Positions 35,878 through 45,789 are shown, numbered from the stretch's first letter. The stretch: 64,000 nucleotides of DNA from Rhodobacteraceae bacterium Alg238-R152 (GCA_900537125.1 UNRJ01000005.1:124001-188000); one strand, 5' to 3'. Translations and numbers: made by a program. The notes: a model not told the origin generated them from the letters alone.

Positions 35878-36903
35878 ATGACCGTTCTCTCTCGACGCAG
35901 CTTTATCTTCATGACGTTGGCGCTTGCGGCATGCAAACGCGGCGCAGCAGACCTGTTGCTGAGCGGTCAGACAATGGGCACAACTTACACCATTGTTGCC
36001 GTTGAGCCGCGCACAGGCCTTGATGAGCAAGCCTTGAAAGCAGCAATTGATATAGCATTGACGGACGTTGATCATAAGATGTCCAACTGGAACACCACCT
36101 CTGAGATTTCGAAAATTAACGCCCTCTCGTCCAACGCACCCCACACATTGAGCGCAGACATGCTGACGCTCATGAAGGCCGCCAATGAGGTGCACAAAGC
36201 CAGTGATGGTCAATTTGACCTGACTTTGGGGCCACTGATAGATCTCTGGGGGTTTGGCACTCAGAAACCAACCGGCCGCGTACCCAGCGACAGAGACGTG
36301 GCCACAGCCATGCAATCTGTGGGGCAAACCGCCGCCATTTCACTGGAAGCGAACACGCTGACAAAGTCACATGACAGCACCCAGATGTATTTGTCCGCCA
36401 TTGGAAAAGGCTTTGGTGTGGACCGTCTGGGGGAAACGTTGCGCGCGTTTGGCGTCACCGACTTCATGGTGGAAATTGGTGGTGACATCATCACCTCAGG
36501 CCAAAATGCAGAAGCGGTGCCGTGGCAAATCGCCATTGAAACACCCGACGCGCGACAGCGCAGCTTCCTCAAAGTACTCAGCGTTTCCGACCTTGGTATG
36601 GCCACATCCGGCGATTACCGGAATTACTTTGAACAAGATGGCATCCGCTATAGTCACATTCTCGATGCAAAAACCGGACGCCCCGTCACGCACGCGACCG
36701 CCTCTGTTACAGTTCTGACCCGCAGTGCCATGCTGGCGGACGCCTGGGCGACGGCCCTGCTGGTGCTTGGCCGAGAACATGGTATGGAGATCGCCAAGCG
36801 ACAAAATCTCGCGGCCTTGTTTATCGACCGTGAGGTCACATCTGGTAAGATACATTTCGAAACTTACGCCACCGATCAATTCACCAGCATTCAACACAGC
36901 TAA
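35878..36903 (+). CDS. apbE: FAD:protein FMN transferase
   Basis: 341 residues. Signal sequence RRSFIFMTLALAAC with a lipobox ending at C19, so an exported lipoprotein. GQTMGTTYTI, SAIGKGFGVDRL, and the metal-binding VSVTVLTRSAMLADAWATALLVLG match ApbE. It attaches FMN to threonines of NqrB and NqrC, whose operon is divergent. Followed 22 bp later by nqrM. Confidence 0.94.
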   Translation: MTVLSRRSFIFMTLALAACKRGAADLLLSGQTMGTTYTIVAVEPRTGLDEQALKAAIDIALTDVDHKMSNWNTTSEISKINALSSNAPHTLSADMLTLMKAANEVHKASDGQFDLTLGPLIDLWGFGTQKPTGRVPSDRDVATAMQSVGQTAAISLEANTLTKSHDSTQMYLSAIGKGFGVDRLGETLRAFGVTDFMVEIGGDIITSGQNAEAVPWQIAIETPDARQRSFLKVLSVSDLGMATSGDYRNYFEQDGIRYSHILDAKTGRPVTHATASVTVLTRSAMLADAWATALLVLGREHGMEIAKRQNLAALFIDREVTSGKIHFETYATDQFTSIQHS

Positions 36904-36925
36904 CCTCTTCAAAGGACACCAAGCG

Positions 36926-37168
36926 ATGGAAACCTTTATGCTCACTTTTGTATTGTTGCTTTTGGTGACGCTTGGCATGGCCGTCGGGGTGATGTTTCGC
37001 GGTCGCACAATAAAAGGCTCGTGCGGTGGCCTTAACGCAATTAGCGGTGCAGACAAATGTGTGGTGTGCAGCAAGGATATCGACCCGGACAGCCCTTTGC
37101 GCGAACGGCTACAATGCCCACGTGCCAAAAAGATGATGGAACAGATGCAGGAAGAAGACCGCGCCTAA
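36926..37168 (+). CDS. nqrM: NqrM, assembly factor for Na+-NQR
   Basis: 80 residues from METFMLTFVLLLLVT. One membrane helix then four cysteines (GSCGGL, KCVVC, LQCPRA). NqrM is needed for iron delivery and maturation of the NqrD/E site. The open frame extends much further upstream across apbE, but the match to the family begins here. Confidence 0.9.
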   Translation: METFMLTFVLLLLVTLGMAVGVMFRGRTIKGSCGGLNAISGADKCVVCSKDIDPDSPLRERLQCPRAKKMMEQMQEEDRA

Positions 37169-37192
37169 ACTCCCACAATCTACTAAATTCAA

Positions 37193-37215
37193 AAGGCGTC
37201 TCTATGGGGCGCCTT
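37193..37215 (+). terminator. Weak terminator after nqrM
   Basis: AAGGCGTC and GGCGCCTT pair (one G-T) around 7 nt; the T-tract is poor, so confidence is limited. Confidence 0.45.
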
Positions 37216-37387
37216 ATCCGTTTGTGGAAAGTGGCACCAAACCTACAACTAAAAGGCAAAGTGCAGCGGTCAGACCAAACAACCAGAGTTGCCAACGTGG
37301 CCCCTCCTCTTTCCACACTCGTCGGTATCTGTGACCAGCCAAACACGCCAACACAAACAGCACAGTGGCAAGCAACGGCGAAAGCAT
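37214..37387 (-). CDS. Small two-helix membrane protein
   Basis: 57 residues from the ATG at 37387 (a TTG at 37414 would give 66). Two membrane helices (about 3-18 and 34-52) flank a basic-aromatic loop HRYRRVWKEEGPRWQLWL. No clear ribosome site. It fills the space between nqrM and the CBS gene, tail to tail with nqrM, so it is a plausible real gene. Confidence 0.5.
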   Translation of the reverse strand: MLSPLLATVLFVLACLAGHRYRRVWKEEGPRWQLWLFGLTAALCLLVVGLVPLSTNG

Positions 37388-37478
37388 AACGTCAGGCAAA
37401 AGAAAAATCCCCAAAACCAGATTCTGCGGCTAGGCTGGACACATACTGACAGAAAATTTTGTACGCAAGGAGCCTCAG

Positions 37479-38000
37479 ATGCCCAGTTCCTATCAAGCCC
37501 CCAACCGCAAATCAGAGGAGAAATCCAAAACCATGAGCCAGTCCATGGACACCAACACCTCCTCCGACACGGCAACTGTCCAAAAGGTACTGGATCAAAA
37601 AGGCAGTGACGTCTTTTCAATTCGCCCTCAAGACACACTTAGAGATGCGGTCAAAGTACTCAAAGAACGTCGTATTGGCGCGCTGTTGGTGACAGATGCA
37701 AACGGCACGCTACAGGGCATTCTGTCGGAGCGTGACATCGTTCGCAAACTTGCGGAAACACCAGGCCAAACCCTACCGAAGCAGGTTTCGGAAGTTATGA
37801 CAACGTCAGTACAAACCTGCACGCAGGATGAGCCCATGGTTTCGGTATTGCGTCGCATGAATGAAGGTCGGTTCCGACACATGCCGGTCACAAATGACAC
37901 CGGGCTCATGGGCATGGTCACAATTGGAGATTTGGTGAACTATCGACTCACCGAGCTTGAACACGAAGCATTGCAGCTCAAACAGTTGATCGTTGGCTAG
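37479..38000 (+). CDS. Paired CBS-domain protein
   Basis: 173 residues; AAGGAG sits 8 nt before the ATG at 37479, though a second ATG at 37533 also has GGAG. Two CBS motifs at about 45-100 and 110-165 (GALLVTDANGTLQGILSERDIVR, FRHMPVTNDTGLMGMVTIGDLV) form one Bateman module. Such stand-alone modules bind adenine nucleotides and adjust a partner protein; the partner is unknown. Confidence 0.88.
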   Translation: MPSSYQAPNRKSEEKSKTMSQSMDTNTSSDTATVQKVLDQKGSDVFSIRPQDTLRDAVKVLKERRIGALLVTDANGTLQGILSERDIVRKLAETPGQTLPKQVSEVMTTSVQTCTQDEPMVSVLRRMNEGRFRHMPVTNDTGLMGMVTIGDLVNYRLTELEHEALQLKQLIVG

Positions 38001-38063
38001 TGCAAGGTCGGGCCTAGTTGCTCAAGTAACAATCTTCAGGGGCTGGTCAATCGGCCCTTGATA

Positions 38064-38078
38064 CTCAAATCATTTGAG
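38064..38078. other. 15-bp palindrome
   Basis: CTCAAATCATTTGAG, a perfect palindrome in its arms, lies 6 bp from the 3' end of the tRNA-Leu gene. It could act in termination of the tRNA transcript, but has no T-tract. Confidence 0.35.
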
Positions 38079-38083
38079 AGATT

Positions 38084-38170
38084 TGGTGCGGTCGAGAAGA
38101 CTCGAACTTCCACGGGTGTTACCCCACAGCGACCTCAACGCTGCGCGTCTACCAATTCCGCCACGACCGC
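38084..38170 (-). tRNA. tRNA-Leu (anticodon GAG)
   Basis: 87 nt with encoded CCA. Acceptor GCGGTCG pairs with CGACCGC; the anticodon stem CAGCG/CGCTG encloses TTGAGGT; there is a long variable arm (TGGGGTAACACCC) as expected for leucine, and the T arm carries GTTCGAGTC. Confidence 0.95.
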
Positions 38171-38371
38171 ACTTGTCCTGGTAAGTGTGGGGCTAATACC
38201 GCCGCTGATTGGGGATGTGAAGCGAAAAGTGAAAACCGTTCAGACTTTTTTCTCGCTTCCTGCCTTTAGGCCATTTCGACAATAATTTGCCCCTTCAGAG
38301 CGCACAGAGATTGCACCCACTTCAAGAGAGGCTTAGGTCACGAAGAGACATGCAGCGATACGAGGCCCAAT

Positions 38372-39025
38372 ATGGTGGAATGGATTCAATCCGACACTCT
38401 GGTCGATTATGACGAAGCCCTATCCTTTATGGAAAATCGCGTTGAAGCCATCGCGCGCGGAGAGGCGGAAGAATGCGTTTGGCTCCTAGAGCATCCGCCG
38501 CTTTACACCGCAGGCACATCCGCCAAACGCGAAGACCTAACCGACCCTGACAGGTTTACGGTTTATGAAGCCAAACGAGGTGGTCAATACACGTATCATG
38601 GGCCCGGACAGCGCGTTGTGTATGTCATGTTAGACCTCAACAAGCGCGGAAAGGACATTCGCGCCTTTGTGAAGCAGCTTGAAGCATGGGTGATTGCAAC
38701 GCTCCAAGACTTCAACGTCACCGGCGCAATCCGTGACGGTCGCGTAGGCGTTTGGATCGCGCGCGATGACAAACCTAGGCAAACCAATGGAGAACTGGCG
38801 GAGGACAAAATCGCTGCCATTGGTATTCGGCTTAGGCGTTGGGTGAGTTTTCACGGGATATCCATCAATGTGGAACCCGACTTGAACCACTTCAACGGCA
38901 TCGTTCCCTGCGGGATCACGGAGCACGGCGTGACGTCTCTGGTCGATTTGGGGCTACCGGTCACACTGGACGACGTAGATGTGGCGCTACGCAACCAATT
39001 CATCAGCGTATTCGGCGACCATTAG
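38372..39025 (+). CDS. lipB: Octanoyltransferase of lipoate synthesis
   Basis: 217 residues. [12 protein letters not shown], catalytic lysine K146 in [22 protein letters not shown], and C180 in PCGITEHG. Transfers octanoyl from ACP to lipoyl domains of pyruvate and 2-oxoglutarate dehydrogenase and GcvH. Single gene. Confidence 0.95.
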   Translation: MVEWIQSDTLVDYDEALSFMENRVEAIARGEAEECVWLLEHPPLYTAGTSAKREDLTDPDRFTVYEAKRGGQYTYHGPGQRVVYVMLDLNKRGKDIRAFVKQLEAWVIATLQDFNVTGAIRDGRVGVWIARDDKPRQTNGELAEDKIAAIGIRLRRWVSFHGISINVEPDLNHFNGIVPCGITEHGVTSLVDLGLPVTLDDVDVALRNQFISVFGDH

Positions 39026-39197
39026 CCAACAGGGAAGGTTCTGATTTCCCCTTCAGCGAAGATAGGCATCCTTCGGCAAGAAATTGTTAACCAAATGCCT
39101 CCAAAATCGGGAAAGTAAGGTGCCTGCTTTTGCTGCCCAACTATGGCATGACCCTCGTGCCAAGCAAGGTGCCTACCGATCCAAAGGTGGTCTATCT

Positions 39198-39692
39198 ATG
39201 CTGATGTCGCGACCAGTTCTCGCCTTTTCCGTGATGGCGCTTGCCACACTCTCAGGGACCGCTTCAGCGGAGGAGACCGTCACCAGACTGAGTAGCACGT
39301 TCCTAAACGGGTTCGGCTCTTTGGAAGCAGGCCTCGGAGCTCGCGTTACCACCAGCGCTATCAGTCCCTCCTATTCCATCGACGAAAACACAGCGGCCTC
39401 GGGAGATCAGTTGGCGCTCCAGCCAGCAGCCAGCAGCACCAAAAAGACCTTCCGCGATCGAATGCGAATCGAGCTCCAGACCTCCGCAGTCTATGGCGTG
39501 TTTTCCGGAAACAGCGCTCCCTCTTCAGAGCGCGCAACAAACGACGGTGTTGTTGGAGTGGGAATAGAAACCCCGCTCAATAGAGGTCTCGCCTTAAATT
39601 TTGAGGTGTTTCAACATATTTCCAAGGCAAAGCGCTCCGGTGCCCCAGAAGACCACACCAAAGCCGCCCTCAAGCTGCACTTTCGGTTTTAA
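39198..39692 (+). CDS. Exported protein, possibly a small outer-membrane protein
   Basis: 164 residues from MLMSRPVLAFSVMALATLSG, with a signal peptide ending SGTASA. The mature part is Ser/Thr/Ala-rich, has alternating patterns late on (GVVGVGIETPLNRGLALNFEVFQHIS) and ends KLHFRF with a terminal phenylalanine, as outer-membrane beta-strands do. No family recognised. The frame is open for 38 codons upstream but the signal peptide fixes the start. Confidence 0.65.
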   Translation: MLMSRPVLAFSVMALATLSGTASAEETVTRLSSTFLNGFGSLEAGLGARVTTSAISPSYSIDENTAASGDQLALQPAASSTKKTFRDRMRIELQTSAVYGVFSGNSAPSSERATNDGVVGVGIETPLNRGLALNFEVFQHISKAKRSGAPEDHTKAALKLHFRF

Positions 39693-39863
39693 CTTCTGCT
39701 TCTACGCAATCGGCATGCTCAAAGGGGCGCGCCCGATCGTCGCGCCAACGGTCCATTCGTACAATTCTGCCAGAAATTGATTTGCACATTGCGCACCTTT
39801 GCCCGAAAATCCCCGCGAGGATATACGCGCGAAGATTTTTGAACACCTAACGAGGAATCTCTC

Positions 39864-40295
39864 ATGAAGTTTGTTGTTGCAGCAGCCACGGCGGCCCTAC
39901 TCGTCGCTTCGCCCGCCACTGCGGAAGGCGACGTCGAAGCCGGCGAAAAGGCTTTCAAAAGGTGCAAAGCGTGCCACTCTGTTGTGAACCCGGATGGCGA
40001 AGTTCTCTACAAAGGCGGCAAAACCGGTCCGAACCTATATGGTATTGTTGGCCGTGTTGTTGGCTCTGAGGACTTCAAATATGGCGCAGGCCTTTTGGAA
40101 GCCAAGGACGCCGGCGTGGTTTGGACCGAAGAGATGTTGGCAGCCTATGTTGTTGATCCCAAAGCATGGCTTAGCGACAACGGCTACGCCACAAAATCCA
40201 AGATGTCCTTTAAGCTGAAAAAAGGCGGCGAGGATGTGTTTGCATACTTGGCATCTTTGGCACCTGCTGCAGAAGCAGAGGAAAAATCCGAGTAA
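39864..40295 (+). CDS. Periplasmic c-type cytochrome, cytochrome c2-like
   Basis: 143 residues. Signal peptide cleaved after PATA (residue 20), single haem motif CKACH (C34-H38), TGPNLYGIVGR, and axial methionine M114 in KSKMSFKL. Class I soluble cytochrome, likely a carrier between the bc1 complex and a terminal oxidase or other acceptor. The acidic tail AEAEEKSE is unusual but harmless. A strong terminator follows. Confidence 0.9.
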   Translation: MKFVVAAATAALLVASPATAEGDVEAGEKAFKRCKACHSVVNPDGEVLYKGGKTGPNLYGIVGRVVGSEDFKYGAGLLEAKDAGVVWTEEMLAAYVVDPKAWLSDNGYATKSKMSFKLKKGGEDVFAYLASLAPAAEAEEKSE

Positions 40296-40316
40296 GGCTT
40301 AGACCTTTCGAAAAGG

Positions 40317-40352
40317 AAAGCCCCATGCATTTGCTCTGCATGGGGCTTTTTT
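40317..40352 (+). terminator. Terminator of the cytochrome c gene
   Basis: AAAGCCCCATGCA and TGCATGGGGCTTTTTT form a 12-bp perfect stem with a short loop and T-tract. Confidence 0.92.
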
Positions 40353-40394
40353 GTGCCTTCGAAAGTGCGCGCCCATTGTCTGGGCGCGGTTTTG

Positions 40395-43300
40395 CTATTC
40401 GAATTCGATCAACAGATCTTTGGCATCAATTTGACCACCGGCAGCAGTGTGCAGAGCTTTGACCGTTGCGTCGCGCTCCGCATGGATACCGGTCTCCATC
40501 TTCATGGCTTCAATTGTCAGCAGGAGGTCGCCTTCCTTGACCTGCGCACCAGCCGTCACCGCCACAGAGGCAACAACACCCGGCATTGGCGCCCCAATGT
40601 GATTAGGGTTCCCCACCTCGGCTTTTGGCCGCACTGCGGTGCTGGATTTCACCAAGCGGTTGGGTACTCGGATCACCCGTGGCTGACCATTGAGTTCAAA
40701 AAAGACTTTTACTTCGCCGTTTTCATCGGTTTCACCTAGTGCCTGCAAACGAATTTCCAGGGTCTTACCCGGATCGATTTCTGCGGTGATTTCTTCACCG
40801 GGCTCCATGCCGTAGAAGAAGGTTTTCGTCGGCAGGGCCCGCACGGGGCCATACTGGCGGTGACGACCCATGTAGTCCAAGAAAACCTTCGGATACATCA
40901 GATAGCCATTCAGGTCTTCATCATCGACCTCAAAGCCTTCTAGCAACGCGGAAACTTCGGCACGGGCCTCCTCCAGATCCACCGGATCAAGATGTTTGCC
41001 CGGACGTTCTGTATTGGGCTTCTCCCCTTTGAGAACCTTGCCGATGATTGCAGACGGGAAACCTCCATGCGGTTGGCCAAGGTTGCCGCGCATCATATCA
41101 ACCACAGACTCCGGGAAGGCCAAATCTGTTTGTGGATCTTCGACCTCTTCGCGGGTCAGTCCTTGCGACACCATCATCAGGGCCATGTCACCGACGACTT
41201 TAGAAGACGGCGTTACTTTCACGATATCGCCGAACATCTGATTTACATCCGCATAGGTCTGCGCCACTTCATGCCAACGCTCCTCCAGGCCAAGGCTACG
41301 CGCCTGGGCTTTGAGGTTGGTGAACTGGCCACCAGGCATTTCGTGCAGATACACCTCTGATGCAGGCGCCGCCAGGCCGCTTTCAAACGCTGTATATTGC
41401 GCGCGCACACCTTCCCAGTAGTCGCTGACCTCACGCACCGCCTTGATTTCCAAACCAGTGTCGCGGTCGGTGTTGCGTGTGGCCTCGACAATCGAGCCCA
41501 GGCACGGCTGGCTGGTGCCACCGGAGAAAGCATCCATCGCGGCATCCACCGCATCCACACCCGCATCCGCCGCCGCCAAAATGGTCGCGCCAGCAATCCC
41601 GGAGGTGTCATGGGTGTGGAAGTGGATCGGCAGACCAACCTCTTCTTTCAGGGCTTTGATCAGCGCACGCGCCGAGGCGGGCTTCAACAGACCTGCCATG
41701 TCCTTGAGGCCAAGAACATGAGCGCCAGCGGCTTCCAGTTCTTTTGCCATGGAGACATAGTAATTGATGTCATATTTGGCGCGGTTGGGGTCCAAAAGAT
41801 CGCCGGTGTAACAGATTGTGCCCTCACAAACCTTGCCACTCTCAACCACGGCATCCATCGCAACACGCATGTTTTCAACCCAGTTAAGGCTGTCAAACAC
41901 GCGGAACACATCCACACCGGTTTCGGCGGCTTGCCGGACAAATTCCTGAACAACATTGTCAGGGTAGTTGGTGTAACCAACGCCATTGGAAGCGCGTAGC
42001 AGCATCTGTGTCATAACGTTTGGCATGGCGGCGCGTAAGTCACGCAGGCGCTGCCACGGGCATTCCTGCAAAAAGCGATAGGCTACGTCAAAGGTCGCCC
42101 CGCCCCAGCACTCCACTGAGAACAAATCGGACAAATTGGCCGCATAAGACGGCGCAACTTTAATCATGTCGATGGAACGCATACGGGTCGCAAGCAAAGA
42201 CTGGTGCCCATCCCGCATTGTTGTGTCGGTCAAAAGCAGCTTCTTTTGCGCTTTCATCCAATCAGCCACGGCCTGTGCGCCCTGCTCTTCCAACAGATTA
42301 CGAGTGCCCGGCTTGATTGCGCCATGTTTTGCAGGTGCTACCGGCGCCTTCAAATCGGCATGAGGCAGTGGACGGTCGGTGGTTTCCGGATGTCCGTTCA
42401 CAGAAATATCGGCAATATAGGTCAGCACCTTTGTGCCCCGATCACGCCGTTTCGCAAAGTCAAACAATCCCTCAGTCTCATCAATAAACTTTGTGGTGTA
42501 TTGATTGTTGAGGAATGTCGGATGTTTCAGCAGGTTTTCCACAAACGCAATATTGGTGGACACACCCCGCACTCGGAATTCACGCAGTGCGCGGTCCATA
42601 CGTGCAATGGCCTTCTCCGGCGTTGGCGCCCAAGCGGTCACTTTGGTCAAAAGACTGTCATAGTACCGGGTGATCACGCCACCCGCATAGGCTGTCCCGC
42701 CATCCAGACGAATGCCCATACCAGTGGCCGAGCGGTAGGCCGTGATGCGACCATAGTCAGGAATGAAGTTGTTTTGCGGGTCTTCCGTTGTCACGCGTGT
42801 TTGCAACGCGTGTCCGTTCAACCGGATGTCGTACTGACTGGACTTCCCGGTCGCCTCAGACAGAGATTTGCCTTCTGCAATCAGGATTTGCGCCTGCACA
42901 ATATCGATACCAGTGACCTCTTCGGTTACCGTATGCTCCACCTGCACGCGTGGGTTCACTTCGATGAAATAGAATTTGCCGCTTTCCATATCCATCAGAA
43001 ATTCGACGGTACCGGCGCATTCATAGTTCACATGGGCACAAATCTTGCGACCAAGTTCGCAAATCTCTTCCCGCTGCGCCTCCGACAAATACGGCGCAGG
43101 AGCACGTTCGACGACTTTCTGGTTGCGGCGCTGTACCGAACAATCCCGCTCATACAAGTGGTAGATGTTGCCTTTGGTGTCGCCAAGGATTTGCACTTCG
43201 ACGTGACGCGCACGGGTGATCATCTTTTCGAGATAACCTTCACCGTTGCCAAACGCCGCTTCGGCCTCGCGACGGCCTTCGAGCACCTTCTCCTCTAACT

Positions 43301-43835
43301 CATCTTCGCCAAAGATCGGGCGCATGCCGCGCCCTCCGCCGCCCCAAGAGGCCTTGAGCATTAGCGGATACCCAACTTCAGCGGCCTCCGCTTTGATGGC
43401 CGTCATGTCATCGCCGAGCACATTGGTGGCCGGAATGACGGGCACACCCGCCTCAACCGCCACCTTGCGTGCAGAAGCTTTGTCGCCCAACGCGCGCATA
43501 GTTGCAGCTTTGGGGCCAATGAAGGTGATCCCATTTGTGGCACAGGCGTCGACAAAATCCGGGTTCTCAGAGAGCAGACCATATCCTGGATGAATCGCAT
43601 CCGCGCCGCACTCTTTTGCAACACGAATGATTTCATCGATACTCAGGTAGGCAGCAACAGGGCCCATGCCTTCGCCGATACGGTATGCTTCATCCGCTTT
43701 GAAGCGGTGTAAACCCAATTTGTCTTCCTCTGCAAAGACCGCCACGGTCTTCTTACCCATCTCATTGGCAGCACGCATCACACGGATCGCGATCTCGCCA
43801 CGGTTGGCAATTAGGATTTTGGAAAATTCAGGCAT
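40395..43835 (-). CDS. pyc: Pyruvate carboxylase
   Basis: 1146 residues from MPEFSKILIANRGEIAIRVM, the usual family length; the frame runs 102 codons further upstream without homology-like sequence. Biotin carboxylase at 1-450 (GGGGRGMRPI, FIEVNPRVQVEH), carboxyltransferase at about 530-1060 (TTMRDGHQSLLATRMR, FHTHDTSG), and biotinyl domain with K1112 in EAMKMET. Replenishes oxaloacetate, an important anaplerotic route in roseobacters. Confidence 0.97.
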   Translation of the reverse strand: MPEFSKILIANRGEIAIRVMRAANEMGKKTVAVFAEEDKLGLHRFKADEAYRIGEGMGPVAAYLSIDEIIRVAKECGADAIHPGYGLLSENPDFVDACATNGITFIGPKAATMRALGDKASARKVAVEAGVPVIPATNVLGDDMTAIKAEAAEVGYPLMLKASWGGGGRGMRPIFGEDELEEKVLEGRREAEAAFGNGEGYLEKMITRARHVEVQILGDTKGNIYHLYERDCSVQRRNQKVVERAPAPYLSEAQREEICELGRKICAHVNYECAGTVEFLMDMESGKFYFIEVNPRVQVEHTVTEEVTGIDIVQAQILIAEGKSLSEATGKSSQYDIRLNGHALQTRVTTEDPQNNFIPDYGRITAYRSATGMGIRLDGGTAYAGGVITRYYDSLLTKVTAWAPTPEKAIARMDRALREFRVRGVSTNIAFVENLLKHPTFLNNQYTTKFIDETEGLFDFAKRRDRGTKVLTYIADISVNGHPETTDRPLPHADLKAPVAPAKHGAIKPGTRNLLEEQGAQAVADWMKAQKKLLLTDTTMRDGHQSLLATRMRSIDMIKVAPSYAANLSDLFSVECWGGATFDVAYRFLQECPWQRLRDLRAAMPNVMTQMLLRASNGVGYTNYPDNVVQEFVRQAAETGVDVFRVFDSLNWVENMRVAMDAVVESGKVCEGTICYTGDLLDPNRAKYDINYYVSMAKELEAAGAHVLGLKDMAGLLKPASARALIKALKEEVGLPIHFHTHDTSGIAGATILAAADAGVDAVDAAMDAFSGGTSQPCLGSIVEATRNTDRDTGLEIKAVREVSDYWEGVRAQYTAFESGLAAPASEVYLHEMPGGQFTNLKAQARSLGLEERWHEVAQTYADVNQMFGDIVKVTPSSKVVGDMALMMVSQGLTREEVEDPQTDLAFPESVVDMMRGNLGQPHGGFPSAIIGKVLKGEKPNTERPGKHLDPVDLEEARAEVSALLEGFEVDDEDLNGYLMYPKVFLDYMGRHRQYGPVRALPTKTFFYGMEPGEEITAEIDPGKTLEIRLQALGETDENGEVKVFFELNGQPRVIRVPNRLVKSSTAVRPKAEVGNPNHIGAPMPGVVASVAVTAGAQVKEGDLLLTIEAMKMETGIHAERDATVKALHTAAGGQIDAKDLLIEFE

Positions 43836-44061
43836 CGGCAGGGTCCCCTCTTTGGCACTGTCGGTGTTTGCGACAATTGCTACAGGCATGCCGCATCGCA
43901 GCGCAATACCCACTGACCCTGATTTTGAAATATTTCTGTTACATTTTGTACCCGAGTTGTTTCCGAACGGAATAAAACTACTGTGATTGGCGCTTTTGCA
44001 CAGTTGAATTGCGCAAAATCTCCCACCAAGGTCCTGACAGTCAAAAAATGGAATGTGGAAA

Positions 44062-44523
44062 ATGCTGACCCGTCGTTGCCTCGTCACCGCCATTTGCGCG
44101 GCCCCTTTGGTGCCCAATCTGTCTTTCGCAAGCGCAACCACGCTAACCGCAAAAGACGCCTATGCCCGCATGCAGGCGGGCGAACTCATATTAATTGACG
44201 TCCGTACACCGCAGGAGTGGCAAGACTCTGGTGTGGCTGACGGGGCATGGCCACTCGATTTGCGCGAGGAAGGTTTTGGCATCTGGATAGCCGCAGCACT
44301 TGAGCGCAACCCTGATCATCAGATCGCAATTATCTGTCGCTCAGGAAACCGCAGCGGGCGGCTTATGCAGATGTTTGCGCAAAACGGCATCGAAGGGGTC
44401 CTAGATGTTTCCGAGGGCATGTTAGGCGGACCGCACGGCAAGGGATGGATTTCCTCCGGCCTGCCAATTGTCTCAGCGGCTGAGGCTTATGGCTCAATGC
44501 CAAAAGACCTGACAGCTAACTGA
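44062..44523 (+). CDS. Exported rhodanese-like sulfurtransferase
   Basis: 153 residues from MLTRRCLVTA (an ATG three codons earlier is possible). Signal peptide through NLSFASA, then a single rhodanese domain: LILIDVRTPQEW and the active-site loop with C92 in CRSGNRS. Periplasmic; physiological acceptor unknown. The 3' end overlaps the convergent lldD-like gene by 8 bp. Confidence 0.85.
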   Translation: MLTRRCLVTAICAAPLVPNLSFASATTLTAKDAYARMQAGELILIDVRTPQEWQDSGVADGAWPLDLREEGFGIWIAAALERNPDHQIAIICRSGNRSGRLMQMFAQNGIEGVLDVSEGMLGGPHGKGWISSGLPIVSAAEAYGSMPKDLTAN

Positions 44524-45664
44524 CACCCGTCATTGGAGGCAGCTTGGCGGGTACATCTTTCAGATCCCGCAAACCAAGCTGTCCCATATTGGCGATCAAA
44601 TCTTTTTTAAGCACATCGACCAAATGTGCCGGACCGTTTTGCCCAAGCGCGGCAAGCGCATAATGGAACCCGCGCCCCATCATCACAAAATCCGCACCAA
44701 GCGACAGCGCCCGCAGAATATCCAACCCGGTTTCGAACCCGCTATCCACAATAAGCGGTACGTTTGCAGCTGCACGAATTTTGGGCAAGACTTCTGTTGG
44801 CGCCGGAGCGGCATCAAACTGGCGGCCCGCATGATTGGACAGCCAAAGTGCATCCACCCCAATGGCCTCTAGTCGCGCCGCATCTTCACTACGCAAAACA
44901 CCTTTTACCACAAAGGGCCCCTCCCAATGATCTCGCAGCCACTGTACGTAGTCCCAATTCGGTGACGTGCGCAGCAAGTATCCAGCGTGGGCCGTCGAAC
45001 TTAGCCCGGAAACATTGCCGGCGTAATCATCAATCAATTTCATACGTGGCATACCGGCCCTTGCGCTTGCCAAAGCCCATGCCGGACGCAATGCAACCTG
45101 GGCCAACAAGCGTGGCGTCAATTTGGGAGGCGTCGTGAGGCCCGAACGCAATTGCCGCTCGCGGCGACTCGCAGTCGGGACATCAACCGTTAGCACCAAC
45201 GTAGAAAATCCGGCTGCTTTGGCACGCCTAAGAAGATCCAACCTAATCTCTTCATCACGAGGAGGGTAGAGTTGGAACCAGCCGTTCCCACCCACATACG
45301 ACGTGAGATCCTCAGGTGTCTGCGTCGCAACCGTACTTAGTGTGTATGGAATATTGGATGCGGTCGCAGCGCTGGCCAGTTGTTTCTCCGCCCCCGGCCA
45401 AATCAGGCCTGACATGCCTACAGGCGCAATTCCCACCGGGATGTCATAGGTTTGCCCCAGCAACGGAACCGACACATCTGGCGCGATTTCGCCATGAAGA
45501 ATGGAAGGTAAAAACAAGATCTCATCGAGTTTTTTACGGTTACGGGCCTTGGTACGCTCTTCGCCAGTGGCGCTATTGAGATACTCCCAAACAAATTTTG
45601 GAATGCGTTTCTGTGCGCGCGAACGCAAATCACTCAGAGCGGGATATTGGGCATGCAAATCCAT
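44516..45664 (-). CDS. lldD: FMN-dependent alpha-hydroxy-acid dehydrogenase, LldD-like
   Basis: 382 residues of the glycolate oxidase/L-lactate dehydrogenase family: PVGIAPVGMSGLIWPGAE, GWFQLYPPRD, TVDVPTASRRERQ, FVVKGVLRSEDA (lysine) and SNHAGRQ with the catalytic His and Arg. The usual SNHGGRQ reads HAGRQ, and DSGFETGLDI lacks the arginine pair often seen there, so substrate preference may differ from L-lactate. Ends tail to tail with the rhodanese gene. Confidence 0.82.
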   Translation of the reverse strand: MDLHAQYPALSDLRSRAQKRIPKFVWEYLNSATGEERTKARNRKKLDEILFLPSILHGEIAPDVSVPLLGQTYDIPVGIAPVGMSGLIWPGAEKQLASAATASNIPYTLSTVATQTPEDLTSYVGGNGWFQLYPPRDEEIRLDLLRRAKAAGFSTLVLTVDVPTASRRERQLRSGLTTPPKLTPRLLAQVALRPAWALASARAGMPRMKLIDDYAGNVSGLSSTAHAGYLLRTSPNWDYVQWLRDHWEGPFVVKGVLRSEDAARLEAIGVDALWLSNHAGRQFDAAPAPTEVLPKIRAAANVPLIVDSGFETGLDILRALSLGADFVMMGRGFHYALAALGQNGPAHLVDVLKKDLIANMGQLGLRDLKDVPAKLPPMTGVS

Positions 45665-45789
45665 GGATTGACCGTCATATGGCCGGCCAAAAATGTCCAG
45701 CGCGACGTGATTGACATGCCCACAACCAGTGATGGAACATAAGAAGAACAGGCTTTTGCCTGCCAGCGCTTTGCGTTAAGTTAGCACCC

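Noticed and set aside
36725-36925. Longer N-terminal form of NqrM
   Set aside because: The extra 67 codons overlap apbE in another frame and are Trp/Arg/Pro-rich; the family start and hydrophobic helix begin at 36926.
37318-37335. Further copy of the 60-bp repeat (CGTCGGTATCTGTGACC)
   Set aside because: Only about 10 bases match, the tandem unit is missing and it lies within a small reading frame.
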